Below are positions 11,197-21,072 of a stretch of DNA of 64,000 nucleotides, in pieces. How positions within the stretch are numbered: position 1 is the first letter of the stretch; every line of letters begins with the position of its first letter. Made by a program: the position numbers and the translations under genes. The stretch is taken from positions 310,001 through 374,000 of the forward strand of contig CM031561.1 of the NCBI GenBank assembly GCA_018466975.1. The letters are read 5' to 3'. This DNA comes from Sparassis latifolia. Lineage: Eukaryota; Basidiomycota; Agaricomycetes; Polyporales; Sparassidaceae. The notes beneath the pieces were generated by a model. The model was given only the letters and a program-made list of their open reading frames with translations. It was not told where the DNA came from and searched no databases.

Positions 11197-11843
11197 GGTT
11201 GAACGGAGCGCAGATGGCGGTGAGACTGGGACACCAGACCCTCTGGACACGCGCGAATATTCTCACGTCTATGATTTTCTACTCGCCAAAAATGGTAAGT
11301 ATGTAATTCGATATAGGTACTTTACATAATTCTGCAAAACCAAAGCCATGGCCGAATGTTGCCGGCCGGCCGGGCCATTCGTGCATCGTTTGGCACTTCC
11401 GAGAGCTTTGAGAGCTCCGTATGTTGGCTTATATTAATTATTGTGAGCTTTTTGCACAGAAAACGGTGCTTTGCTTGCGAATTCTTGAGTGGTCGGTCAT
11501 CCCCCTTCCCATTTACAGTAAGGCTTTATTTGCTTCGGCCAAATAACGCGATTTTTTTCCCGCGAGTTTCCCGCAATCATGCAAGGTTGCAGCACGTTTG
11601 GAACAAGTCGTGTCGGAACTGAGAGGTTTCCTCTTTCAACGTCTGCTGCAACAGCGGTGATCGTCTTAGGCTAGCCAGGTTGTGTGCTCCGTAAGTTGGT
11701 CGTCGTCCACTCCGTGCGGTTGTTACTGAAGGGTTCGCGTTACACGTAGTCAACATTTCTGTGCGAATATCCTCCAACCGTGACGACCGCGTTCTCTGGA
11801 CGCTTCATGATATTTTGACGTGCCCCACGCGTACACGAGTGCA
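11197..11843. promoter_or_regulatory. Divergent intergenic region, U1A/U2B''-like / LAG1
   Basis: This 647-nt region must contain the promoters of both divergent genes. Its middle (about 11450-11593) is occupied by a remnant of the small transposon family whose full copy lies at 50420-50790. The remnant sits roughly 250 nt upstream of each start codon. Confidence 0.5.
11450..11593. mobile_element. Truncated copy of the 50.4-kb MITE family
   Basis: This stretch aligns by eye to the right half of the 371-bp element at 50420-50790. Shared blocks include tttttgcac, acggt.ctt, cttgcgaa.tcttgagtgg, a run matching ggctttrtttgc, gccaaata, and the terminal block cgcgagttt.c.cgcaat.atgcaa. The left terminal repeat is not recognisable, so the copy is truncated or decayed. 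It lies in the promoter region shared by the U1A/U2B''-like gene and LAG1. Confidence 0.65.
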
Positions 11844-13151
11844 ATGAATACCCTTCGGGCCCCAGAGTGGTTACCATCGTTTCTCATCCCCTTCTTTACG
11901 CTCTCGTATCCGACCGCTCCTCCGGCAGCGCCGGACTCTTTCCCCAATGCTTCCTACTATGGTGTCGGTATTCTGGACGGCTGCTTCATCATCACATGCA
12001 TCGCCGCCATGGCCATGCTACGCGACTTGACGCGACTTTACATCTCAGAGCCGTTTGCGCGGTGGAAGCTGACGCGCGACCTCAACCGTAGCAAGAGGGA
12101 GAACATACACGTTGATGGAAATGGCAAACCGAACGGAAAAACAAACGGGGTGGCGAACGGTAATGGTGCAGCGCATAAGAATGGTTCCGCCGTCTCGAAA
12201 AAAGAAGCAAAGAAAATATACAGAAGTGTCGTACGATTCGCTGAACAGGGCTGGTCCGCCATATCCTACACTGCCCTGTTCTCTCTTGGCTTGGTAAGTT
12301 CATCTGGCTGTGGTGCAGTGCCTGTCCTCGCATTGTTAACGCCTGGTTGGAACAGTATGTTCATCGCAATGTCCCCACCAAGGTCTTGCACCCAAGGAAT
12401 GTCTGGCTAAATTATCCTAATATACCCATTGCTGCTCCAACCAAGTTTTATTATCTCCTGGAGAGTGCATTCTACGTCCACCAAGTACTGATTCTCAATG
12501 CTGAGGCCCGCCGGAAAGATCACTGGCAGATGATGACGCATCATGTCATCACTGTACTCCTCATGATTGGGAGCTATGTCTACAACCTCACGAGAGTAGG
12601 GTGTCTCATTATGCTCCTGATGGATTGGTGTGACGTATTCCTTGCGGTGAGTGCATAGCCTGCGGTCTTAGCTGTCTATGTTGACGCGGGCGAATAGTTG
12701 GCGAAGATGTTCCGCTACCTGGCGCTATCTACACTTTGCGACGCGACGTTCACGTTCTTCCTGCTGTCGTGGCTTGTCACCCGACATGTGCTGTTCATCC
12801 TCGCTATCAAATGCGCATTCGACGCCCGTCCTTTTGTCCACAGTGTGCTAGAAAAACAGAACTCATCTCGGTTGATCTACGATACTTTCCTTGCTATGCT
12901 GTCCATGCTGCAGGTATGTATCTAATCAACTTCCTGTTGGCGATTATGATGAATTGCGTCTTCTAGGGAATCCAACTCATGTGGTTCTGGATGATCTGTC
13001 GAGTGGCGTGGCGAGTTGTCAGCGGTCAAGGCGCTGAGGATACGCGCAGTGACGACGAAGAGTGCGTGCTCCTTATTACTTGTATGCTGTGTGTTCATGA
13101 CGTGCATACAGAGATGGCGAAAACCACAAGACGGAACATAAGAAGGATTAG
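11844..13151 (+). CDS. LAG1: Ceramide synthase, LAG1/LAC1 family
   Basis: Ceramide synthases acylate sphingoid bases with acyl-CoA in the ER membrane. Join: 11844..12293, 12356..12646, 12698..12913, 12967..13061, 13112..13151; 363 residues. The T(R/K)AM-LAG-CLN8 (TLC) domain is clear. After an N-terminal membrane segment and a variable charged, Asn/Gly-rich loop (residues about 85-125) comes the Lag1 motif with its His pair, DHWQMMTHHVITVLLMIGSY, then LMDWCDVFLALAKMFRYL. More hydrophobic segments follow (FTFFLLSWLVTRHVLFILA and a last one around IQLMWFWMICRV). The C-terminus is acidic/basic and ends in a Lys-rich tail (KTEHKKD), compatible with ER retention. All introns are GT-AG. I chose the ATG at 11844; the open frame upstream has only a non-ATG start. 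Confidence 0.93.
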
Positions 13152-13465
13152 TAACTTTTCGCTGATCCGCACCGTGCTTCATCATCTTCTGTAGCCTGTG
13201 TATCTGCGTAAAATAGCAGCACTATTACGCCCCATTTTTGGTTTTCTTCGCTTGCCTGTAATGTCTAGATGTGATACAAGTATTACGACAATCGTGAGCA
13301 CCCAACTGCGAGCTTTGCCGCCGGGCGGAGGCTGAGGTTTCCTTATCGGGAGTATCGAGTATAACTGGACGGTCACTTCACCCAGAATCACTCCTGCGGC
13401 CGTCACTCATATACTTATTCAACCTATCTCTTCCCGATACCTTACTTTCGTAGAGTCTCGCTACC
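13152..13465. promoter_or_regulatory. SNF7 upstream region
   Basis: This 314-nt stretch separates LAG1 from the codirectional SNF7 gene. It should hold the LAG1 3' UTR and SNF7 promoter. No distinct motif was recognised. Confidence 0.4.
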
Positions 13466-14349
13466 ATGATGGCCGGCTTCATGAGCTATTTCGGCGGGCG
13501 GCGAGATGCCAAACAGTCATCCAGAGACGCCATAGTCACACTGCGGCAGCAGCTGCAGATGATAGACAAGAAAGAGGAGTACCTGCAGAAGAAGATCGAT
13601 GAGGAGCTGAAGAAGGCACGGGCGAATGCTGTGGCGAACAAGGCAGGTGAGGGTGCTCTGCGTTCGGATTACTTTCCCAGACTGAGAAGGCGGCTTTATC
13701 GCTGCAATTTCGCTCGCAGCTGCGACTGCTGCCCTAAGACGGAAGAAGGCGACAGAGCAGGAGCTTGAGCGATTGCAAGGTACACGGTTCCAGCTCGAGA
13801 TGCAGGTGAATACGTTGGAGTCAGCGAGCTTCAATGCGGAGACGATGTCGGCCATGAAGAAGGCGGCGGGTGCGCTGAAGGATATTCACGGCAAACTGTA
13901 AGACTCCCCTTGATCCTCGGATAGTGACCGTTTAACATGTTGGAGCAGGTCAATCGACAAGGTGGATACGACGATGTCCGACATACAGGAGCAGACGCAG
14001 TTGGCGAACGAGGTTTCCGAAGCTATCTCCACAAGCACTTACACCGGAGTGGATATTGATGAGGTTCGTCTCGGTCTCTCCTGGGAGATCTCATTGACAA
14101 CATGTTTTACAGGATGAGTTGAAGAACGAGTTGGCGGAATTGGAGCAGGATGAGCTGAACGAGCGACTCATGGGGGCGGACCATGTGCCACTACATCAGC
14201 CCAGCAGAGTGGAGGAAGGCACGTATATTCAAATGAAAATCTCTATTCATCTTCGTACTTACCATGATTTCGCAGGTCGGCAGCCAGTGGCCGTGGAGGA
14301 CGACGAGGACGCGCAGCTCAGAGAGTTGCAAGCAGCTCTGGCGATGTGA
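13466..14349 (+). CDS. SNF7: ESCRT-III subunit Snf7/Vps32
   Basis: Snf7 is the main filament-forming ESCRT-III subunit and acts at the endosomal membrane during multivesicular body sorting. Proposed join: 13466..13646, 13720..13897, 13949..14063, 14113..14218, 14276..14349; 217 residues, the usual size. The start is MMAGFMSYFGGRRD. Helix 1-2 is basic (IVTLRQQLQMIDKKEEYLQKKID), followed by NKAATAALRRKKATEQELERL and then SIDKVDTTMSDIQEQ and acidic helices. The C-terminus EDAQLRELQAALAM is the MIT-interacting end bound by Vps4-type ATPases. The last intron appears to use a GC donor (AAG/GCACGT at 14219), the same hexamer as in GRR1. It is 57 nt, in frame and stop-free, so retention would insert 19 residues. 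Identity is sure; that last join is less so. Confidence 0.9.
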
Positions 14350-15177
14350 TCATACACCCGGACTGGTATCTCCTTGTATCCCATCTTCTCTCCCTTCGTC
14401 TGTGCATGCTGCTTGACTAATGTTCGCTATTACATTACATCTCTGGGCTTTTCTAGCTGTGCCACCGTTGTTTTATTATGTAGTGCTACCCGTCCGATCA
14501 ACACACTGTACACTTCACACGCATGATATGTCTTATGGACCGCTGGATGCGTTCTACAGGGGCCGTGGCGGCGATGCTCAGTCATTCTTCAGGCGATATA
14601 TCATGTATTTCAGCAGGACCAGAGTAAGCTAGCTGAGCTGGATGTGATCCTGACTTTGTCGTAAGATAGACCTCACTCATGCCCAACCACTCTAAGCGCC
14701 GTGACATGGTTGTGACCCGACAGTTGCCCGAGAGTGATGCTATTGATTTGGGAGCAATAAGTCAAAGTCTGATACCCGATATGGTAATGGATGGTGTGGT
14801 AAGGGCCACTTATCAGCCAAATATTTACCTGCTGGATGTTGGCTCTGTTTGGTCGCCGTTCACTTTGGGTTGTTGCCAGCCTAATTTCTCTCCTACGAGG
14901 GCGAAATAAAAAAATGTGCTCCCTGGGAATATTCAAGAAGGTATTCATTAACAATCCCCAGGGAACACATTTCTGATAAAGGCTTTGTAGAAAGAGGAAT
15001 TAGACGAGCAAGCACTTTCGCCCGCCATTTTGGTGTAAGCGTGACATTAGACGCCCGACGCGAGTGGTTGGATATGAGTGAGGCCTATCTTATACGGCAT
15101 GCACGAGGAACAACGGCCGGCGGTCGTGGAATTAATACATTGCTGTGCATGAGAAACTCGAAGATGGCAATAGGTAC
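14350..15177. other. Convergent spacer with a hairpin
   Basis: This 0.8-kb region between the stops of SNF7 (+) and the SDR gene (-) has only chance frames. It contains the strong inverted repeat at 14912-14972, listed separately. Confidence 0.45.
14912..14972. repeat. Short perfect-stem inverted repeat
   Basis: The arms aaatgtgctccctggg and ccccagggaacacattt pair over about 16 bp, and a 28-nt loop holds a second small inverted repeat (gaata/tattc). It lies between two convergent genes. It could be a tiny transposon relic, or it could form a hairpin in either 3' UTR. I cannot tell which. Confidence 0.6.
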
Positions 15178-15987
15178 TCAAGGAGGCACCTCTTTCCCTT
15201 CCCAATCCCAAACTTTCCCTCTATCTTCGGGACGCAGCCCCTTCACCACATCAACCAATCTCTGCGCAGCGAACTCGGGTTCAAACAGGTCCTCGGCTCG
15301 TACATTGCTCCAGAACTGGCGACTGAAATCTGTCTTCACCGTGCCTGGATGGACACCGACGCATAGCGCAGGGATCTTCCTCGCCTGTAAGTGCAGGTCG
15401 AAGGTGCGGACGACCTGGTTCAGTGCAGCTTTTGAGGAACGATAGGAGTACCAGCCACCGAGACGGTTGTCGGAGATGGATCCGACGCGTGCAGAGACAT
15501 GCACCCATTTCGAGAGCGTCGGTGCAGACTGTGCATGAGGGTGTGTCGTCTGGGTACCAGGAGAAGGGAGAAATCGCGAGAAATGCTTGATGAGCAGGAG
15601 GTGGGATATGACATTGATCTCGAAGGTCTGCTGGATATTTTCCAAGACGAGGTCCCCCGGTTGTCGCTCTGGGTGAAGGATCCCGCCGCTGAAGAAGGCT
15701 GTGTGGATGAATGGGTTGCTGTCTTTGGGGAGGGCATCCGCGAGTGCGCGAGAGGCACAGACGATGCTGTCCTCGGACGTGAGATCCAGGGGGAGCACCT
15801 TCAGCCTAGTTTGGTCAACGCCTGCCAGAGAATCCATGATACGCATGTGGACGGCGTCGGGCGTATTGGTGCGATGAGTCGCGAAGACAGGCAGAGTGGT
15901 GGTTTGTAGTAGATGACGAGTGATCGCCAGAGAAAGACCTCTAGTAGAGGGGGCAACTAGAATGAAAGGGTACAGCCTCGGAGGCAT
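15178..15987 (-). CDS. Short-chain dehydrogenase/reductase
   Basis: This is a single exon of 269 residues starting at the first ATG (15987), MPPRLYPFILV. The N-terminal Rossmann strand-turn-helix is LVAPSTRGLSLAITRHLL, a variant of the TGxxxGxG cofactor loop. An acidic residue ends LPLDLTSED, and a VISHLLLIKHF helix follows. The catalytic Tyr-xxx-Lys is in the segment WYSYRSSKAALNQ, with an upstream Ser in HVSARVGS. VHPGTVKTDF matches the PG motif after the active site. The overall pattern is that of classical SDRs close to the C-factor-like group. NAD(P)H use is expected, but the substrate cannot be read. The upstream region shares a 17-bp sequence with 17819-17835. Confidence 0.88.
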   Translation of the reverse strand: MPPRLYPFILVAPSTRGLSLAITRHLLQTTTLPVFATHRTNTPDAVHMRIMDSLAGVDQTRLKVLPLDLTSEDSIVCASRALADALPKDSNPFIHTAFFSGGILHPERQPGDLVLENIQQTFEINVISHLLLIKHFSRFLPSPGTQTTHPHAQSAPTLSKWVHVSARVGSISDNRLGGWYSYRSSKAALNQVVRTFDLHLQARKIPALCVGVHPGTVKTDFSRQFWSNVRAEDLFEPEFAAQRLVDVVKGLRPEDRGKVWDWEGKEVPP

Positions 15988-16053
15988 ACTGTTAGAGAAA
16001 GCGCTGGACCTACTGAGGTTCGACTCGAAGAGACAACGAGACCACGAGAGTTC

Positions 16054-16070
16054 TGTCACGGTCAGGTGAC
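16054..16070. repeat. 17-bp direct repeat, left copy
   Basis: The sequence tgtcacggtcaggtgac occurs here and again, identically, at 17819-17835. The pair brackets the MABP-like gene and its promoter. It is itself partly palindromic (gtcac...gtgac). Both copies are preceded within about 35 nt by actcgaaga. Confidence 0.75.
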
Positions 16071-16849
16071 CAGTGCAATAGGACGCGCCGACGCTTCCCT
16101 ATATTACCAGGACTCGGCAAGAATACTTAAGCCAGCTTACAATAGCGAACTCGCACCAATTGCAATGCGCCGCAGCTGCGTCAAATGTCAATTTATCCAG
16201 GCCCTTCCCCGATCCCTGGTGTTGGAAAGCATCTATACGGTAATTCACAATGGCCATATCTATGTCTCCACTCTCGCTGTCGCTGTGGCCAGAGCCCGAC
16301 ATCAACATAGAATTTGCCTGTAGGATAAACGTGTGTGCCCCCAACCTAGCGTGGCAGTACACTTATATATCTTCCTTGTCTAGAGGCTGATCCATGATGC
16401 ATGAGCCTTATACACCGATCACATCTCGAAGAGCAATATAGGCCTCTCCTTCAGGCTACGGAACTTCCCTCGACTCCCAGACGCCAGAATCGGTCCCAAA
16501 TGGGATCCGCTTGCCAGCGCATCTTCCTTCCCGCCCTTCGCTTCGCTTCTGCTGTTGTGGCTGCCGCAGCAAGCTTCCCGTCGCCCCCTTCACCCCTTTG
16601 TGCACGTGGCACGCGATTTCCCAAACTCACATGTTCTGCAGCGCGCTCCGCTGCGAGCCCTCGTTTTCGACCATTCATATCTCAATCGATCTATTTATTC
16701 AGAATGTTTTTGCAGTGATATGTCAGTTGACTGTTGCATCTTACCCCATCGTCATATCCTCAAACTTTACCTGCCATCTCAGCTTCCACCATGAATCAGC
16801 TGCTGTTGTTTCTCCCATGCCCCCTCCGTCTCTGAACCTTGCTGCCTTG

Positions 16850-16857
16850 TATATAAG
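16850..16857 (+). promoter_or_regulatory. TATA box of the MABP-like gene
   Basis: TATATAAG lies 79 nt before the ATG at 16936, a normal distance for a fungal TATA-driven start site. Strong TATA boxes usually mark regulated rather than housekeeping genes. Confidence 0.65.
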
Positions 16858-16935
16858 GAGTGCTCGAGCTCTCGTTCTCTTAGCTCTCGTTCCCTGCCTT
16901 TGAATATTCAACTCGGAATCCGTGCATTCAACAAC

Positions 16936-17482
16936 ATGGCGCAAGGGCTGATCTCTGATCATCGAGTCAGTGTAATACTTGAAAGCTTTGAGTACTCACT
17001 GACCTTTTTACTCACCACCAGGTTGTCTATGGGACTCTACAATCAGAGCAACCGTCAGACCGCGTCCTAGAGGTCGAAGGAGGTAATGATGATATCAATG
17101 CTGGATTCGGAGGCAAGCGAGTAGCGTTATTAAGACACACTCCTGCGTCATTCAATTTCCCGATGGCTTGAACCGTGCATATTACAGATTTGTCTGGCTG
17201 GTCCCTGTGTATACGGCGGACCCCAGCAACGCAGCTTCCGCCTTTGATGTTGTCATTCAGTCCAGCGAGGACCCGAATAGGAATGACCTCGCGGCCGGGG
17301 CAGGTGGTGATTTTCGCTATCTTTTACCGATCACTACTGGAGCCCGACAGATCGCGAGTGTTGCCCTGCTGCGGAGCAAGGAAAGCGTTGACAGTATTCC
17401 TCCTGGGTATGACGGGAAGACTACGGATATCAACAAAGGTCGTGGCGGCGACTTTCTTTACCTTCTTTGGCAGTGGATCTAG
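16936..17482 (+). CDS. Small protein with three glycine-rich beta-prism (MABP-like) repeats
   Basis: Proposed join: 16936..16965, 17022..17116, 17188..17482; 139 residues. The second intron begins with GC (CAA/GCGAGT); that choice alone keeps the frame and joins GFGG to KFVWLVP. Three segments share one pattern, D-[IL]-[NA]-x-G-x-G-G-x-F-x-[WY]-L: residues 34-46 (DINAGFGGKFVWL), 75-87 (DLAAGAGGDFRYL) and 122-134 (DINKGRGGDFLYL), spaced 41 and 47 residues apart. The motif matches the DLNKGAGG..YL signature of the MABP (MVB12-associated beta-prism) domain known from ESCRT-I MVB12 and DENN proteins, where it can bind membranes. Here it is the whole protein: no signal peptide, no membrane segment and no partner domain. 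Function is unknown. The TATA box suggests regulated expression. Confidence is good for the gene and moderate for the fold. Confidence 0.75.
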
Positions 17483-17895
17483 TTTTCATCATCTTGCTAA
17501 TGTTCTTGTACCTACTATGGCTTTCGACTTTCCGAACTCCGTTGCTGATGTATTCATGTGCCCTCGTGTACTAGTAGTCTCCGATCTAGGTTGTACCATC
17601 GTGTTCTGTTGTGTGAGGATTGTGCGCTTCTTGACTTCTAACTACATTCGTGCGTTCACAAAAACATCTATACGGCATTCCTTACAGTAAAATTTGACTG
17701 GGAGAGGAACGAGGCAGATCGGAGGATATCGAAAGGCCGATCAGTCCTGCATGGCAAAACGAGGAGAATACTATATATATATAAGATTCGTCAACTTTCA
17801 ACTCGAAGACTGGGATTTTGTCACGGTCAGGTGACTGAGACGCGACGATCATTTCGCCCATTCGGTACCAAGATTTGTGGATTTAGTGCTATTCA
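17483..17895. other. Convergent spacer with right direct-repeat copy
   Basis: This 413-nt region lies between the stops of the MABP-like gene (+) and the SFR1-like gene (-). It has an AT-rich ctatatatatataag run at 17771-17785 and the second copy of the 17-bp repeat. A TATA-like run placed after a gene, together with the repeat, suggests a decayed duplicate of a promoter. Confidence 0.45.
17819..17835. repeat. 17-bp direct repeat, right copy
   Basis: This is identical to 16054-16070 (tgtcacggtcaggtgac), in the same orientation 1765 nt away. See the left copy and the finding on this pair. Confidence 0.75.
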
Positions 17896-20800
17896 CTAGA
17901 CATCTCCGATGAAATCTCCCTCATCTTCGTCCCATCCCAGAGTTTCTGGGGCGATTCCGAAGTGTCGCAGCATCGTGCCCAAGGTATGCTCCGCAGCTGC
18001 CTCATCCTCATCCTCTCCCCCAGCACCTTTCTCCCGGTCACCATCAATCATCTCCGAATCCGCGGTTGTCCCCGTCTTGTCTCCGTCCCACCCCCATCCA
18101 GCCTCAAACGCACAGGACCTCCCCTTCTTACCGGTATCATATCCCCAACTTCCGTTTAAGCCCCCCTTACCCTTTGGCGCACCATGGTACTCGTCCTCAA
18201 ACCACGAGTTCTTCCCCTTCACTGCGGTCATGTTCTCAGTGGGGTCCACGTCTTTCACCGTATCCCACACGGCCCACGCGACCTCTCTGCCTACGTTCCT
18301 CCATTTCCTGACCAGTGCTTCCAAGTTGTCGTCCTCCTGCGCACTCCCGTTCTTGAATTTGATCGCCTGCTTCAGCGTCTGTACCTTCGCTTGGAGAACC
18401 TGAATGGTGGGTGTGGCTTTGACGCTCGAGAACGATACAGTAGAGGTAGATGGATATGTGGGTGCAGCTGTCGATGTAGAGAAGGGTGACTTGAACTGTT
18501 TCGCAGCATTTTCCGTGTAATCCCGGCTCTTCGTCGAAGACGCTGCAGCTGCAGCTTGGGACATCTGGGCACGTTCCAGTTGGGAAGAGGAGGTATCAAC
18601 CGTGATTGTCTCTGCTCCAGGATCGCGTGAGGTCATCCCGCGTGCGCAAACGGCATGCAATCCCTGAAGAGTGGTAGCTTTGTCGACCAACGGAGAGCGG
18701 AATGGTGCCGCGAGCTTCTTGCGCTGCTTCTGCTGAGATGCAAATGTGAGCCGCTTCGGATTGGGAGGCCTCGGTGGAGACAGATGCACATCTGGTTTCT
18801 GGGTGGAGTGATGGGTTAAATTGACAATCGCAACGACAGATGACGCTTACCATGCGTTTTACGTCCACCTCTCTTTCCTCCAGAGCTGCATCCATGGCCA
18901 TGTCATGGTCGTCTTGATATTCCATTGACGTCTCTTCGACTGCAGACCGGGCACGTTTGCCCAAGCAAGATTCATCCGCAATCTCGCCCGTGGAGTCTCC
19001 GTTCGGCTTCTCGTCCGACTCGGACCACGACGTTGGAGGAGGGGAGGATGGCGGTGTGTTGCCGACATCTCTCGAGGGAGATGATGAGAAGATATGGCAC
19101 GGGCTGGACGACCGAAAGGGCGAAGAAGGCGGCAGTGGTGGAGAAGATTGTGGAGAACTGTGGAGAACCTCTTGAAGCGCTATGTCCTCCAATCTATGGT
19201 TCGGCTCGTACTGGCTGCGCTGAGATGACGGCAAATCCGAGTTTTCATCTACCTGCATTCGGATCTGTGAGTCACCACCGGAAGGACGACCTTCGTGTGC
19301 GGTGGGAAGAAAGGTCTGTGAGTCACCACCGGAAGGACGACCTTCGTGTGCGGTGGGAAGAAAGGCAAAAATTTCGACAGAGGAACGTGTAGAAGACGAA
19401 TGAGAAGCAGCGGGACTTGACGCTGGTAATTCGAGCATATCAACATCTTCCTGGGAGAATCTATCATCAGACACAAAAGTACGGCCAGCAAGAGCATCGC
19501 GGGAGTCTGTATACGCGCGGTCTTCCGAAGACGGCTGGTGCAGAGCAACAGAACGGGGGTCACCTTGAAGGTATATTCTAGAAGCTGCAAGCGGCTCCAA
19601 GACATGAGGCGGAGATACTGCCACAAGAGAAGAGTTCACCGGCGAGAGAGCAGGTAAATCCAGTGGTAACCCTGGTTCAACCATTTTCGTGCCACCAACA
19701 GGTATTTCTTCACGAGTGGCATGAGCGGGGTTCAGGGCCTCGGAAGCTCCTGTAATTAGAGCTGATGTAGGTTCCGAAGGGGTGAGGTCAGAATTCATTT
19801 CCACATCAGGAATTGACTGGAATGCATGATCTGTCGAAGCAGTAACGGTAGTGGAACGAGTAGAGTTAGCGGAGTCCACCAAGGTAGCATCAGGAACCGT
19901 AGCTTGGACCAATGGAGCATCTGAAATTGGCACAAGAGTGTTTTCGGACAGCAAATTGGAGGGAGAAGGAGCAGGGCAATCGAGATCTTCGTCAGACGAC
20001 GGGGTTGGATTTTCACTGGGAAGAGCTGACGAGGGATCGATTGTGTGAGTCAACGATGATTCGGAGCTTGAACGGCCAATGTGAGGTATGGAGACCACAG
20101 ATAATGATTCAAGTTCGTCAGGTTGGTCAAAGCCACGAAGAATCGGAGCACATTGGAGATTGGCAGCAGCAGAGACATCTTGTTCTGAAGACTCAGAAGG
20201 TACTAGCGTACATTCTTTTGAATCGATGAGCACAGTAGCAGGGAAAGTGGCGGAGGAATCAGCGGGTGCAAATAAAACTGTAGCAAGAGTATTTTCAGGC
20301 AGAGGGGGGAGAGAAAGAGAGTTGCAATTGAGATCGTTGTCAGACGTGGTGGAAGTTTCGTTGCGCACAGGTGACGAGAAAAGAGTTGTCTGATTTGATG
20401 ACAATTCGGAGTTTGCCTGTAATTCATCTGTGAAAGGTGGGAAGTACACGGATAGCGATCGACGTTCCTCAGATTGGTCAGAGCCAGCAGAATCCCCTCG
20501 TTCTGGAGATACAAAGGGGGCAGGCTTGGATTCGTTTGAGTCGACGAACACAGCTGGGGAACTAGCAGCGAAACCAGTAGTGGAATCAGCATGACCGACT
20601 AGGTCAAAATGGAGAGAACTGTCAGATATAGTTGACTCCACAGGTTGTGCAAATCGGTCAGCAGGTGCAACTACAGTATCAGCGGTATCGGGTGCGCCGG
20701 AAAACGTTTCAATGACAGTATCAGATGCAATGGTAGCAAAAACAGGCATAACGGAACATTGTTGAGAAGCTAGCAGAGCGTTCGATTCTTCGGCCACAAG

Positions 20801-21072
20801 TAGCATGGTTGAAGCGGGAGTAGCAAAATCAGCGGATGAGTTGTTTGACAAATTGGCTTGGACACTGAGCGGCAACGGTAGCAGAGCATGATCCGGCATC
20901 CGCGGCATGTTCTTGACGATGGACGAGTCAGATACCTACGGTTGGATAGCATATATGAGTCCGAAGGCGCCTGCATGGTTACTAGCATTGTGCTCACCGT
21001 CGCAACCTTAGGGTTCTCAGCATGCGCAAGGAATCTGTTCTTATCAGTCTGCATACGCAAAGTCAGATTCAT
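17896..21072 (-). CDS. Swi5-dependent recombination repair protein, SFR1/MEI5-like
   Basis: Proposed join: complement(17896..18798, 18851..20935, 20998..21072); 1020 residues. The C-terminal part carries the Mei5/Sfr1 signature: a coiled coil (VLQAKVQTLKQAIKFKNG), then LEALVRKWRNVGREVAWAVWD, which matches the conserved LxxKWRxxGREAA block. Sfr1/Mei5 with Swi5/Sae3 is a heterodimer that stimulates Rad51 and Dmc1 strand exchange. The remaining 800 residues are low-complexity, Ser/Pro/Thr/Glu-rich and probably disordered, with many SP/TP sites; this is far longer than known Sfr1 (about 300 residues). A 51-bp unit is tandemly duplicated inside (19265-19366). The first exon (MNLTLRMQTDKNRF) is supported only by splice sites and frame. 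Alternatively the repair domain and the long N-terminus are separate genes, but no stop or start separates them. Confidence 0.72.
19265..19366 (-). repeat. 51-bp tandem duplication inside SFR1-like gene
   Basis: Two adjacent 51-bp units differ at only one base (the last). They encode a repeated 17-residue unit containing FLPTAHEGRPSGGDSQ and keep the frame. Such near-identity implies a recent duplication, or one maintained by conversion, in a low-complexity coding region. Confidence 0.9.

Larger units (their letters stand above)
15988..16935. promoter_or_regulatory. Divergent region SDR / MABP-like gene
   Basis: This 0.95-kb region holds the promoters of two divergent genes. Frames at 16401-16903 on the + strand are open but overlap one another in different frames, and I do not support them as genes. 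Sequence near 16600-16900 is pyrimidine-rich, as many fungal promoters are. It carries one copy of the 17-bp direct repeat at 16054-16070 and a TATA box at 16850. Confidence 0.5.

Noticed and set aside
16401..16903. Several overlapping + strand frames between the SDR and MABP-like genes
   Set aside because: They overlap in different frames, lack family motifs, and reflect pyrimidine-rich promoter sequence.
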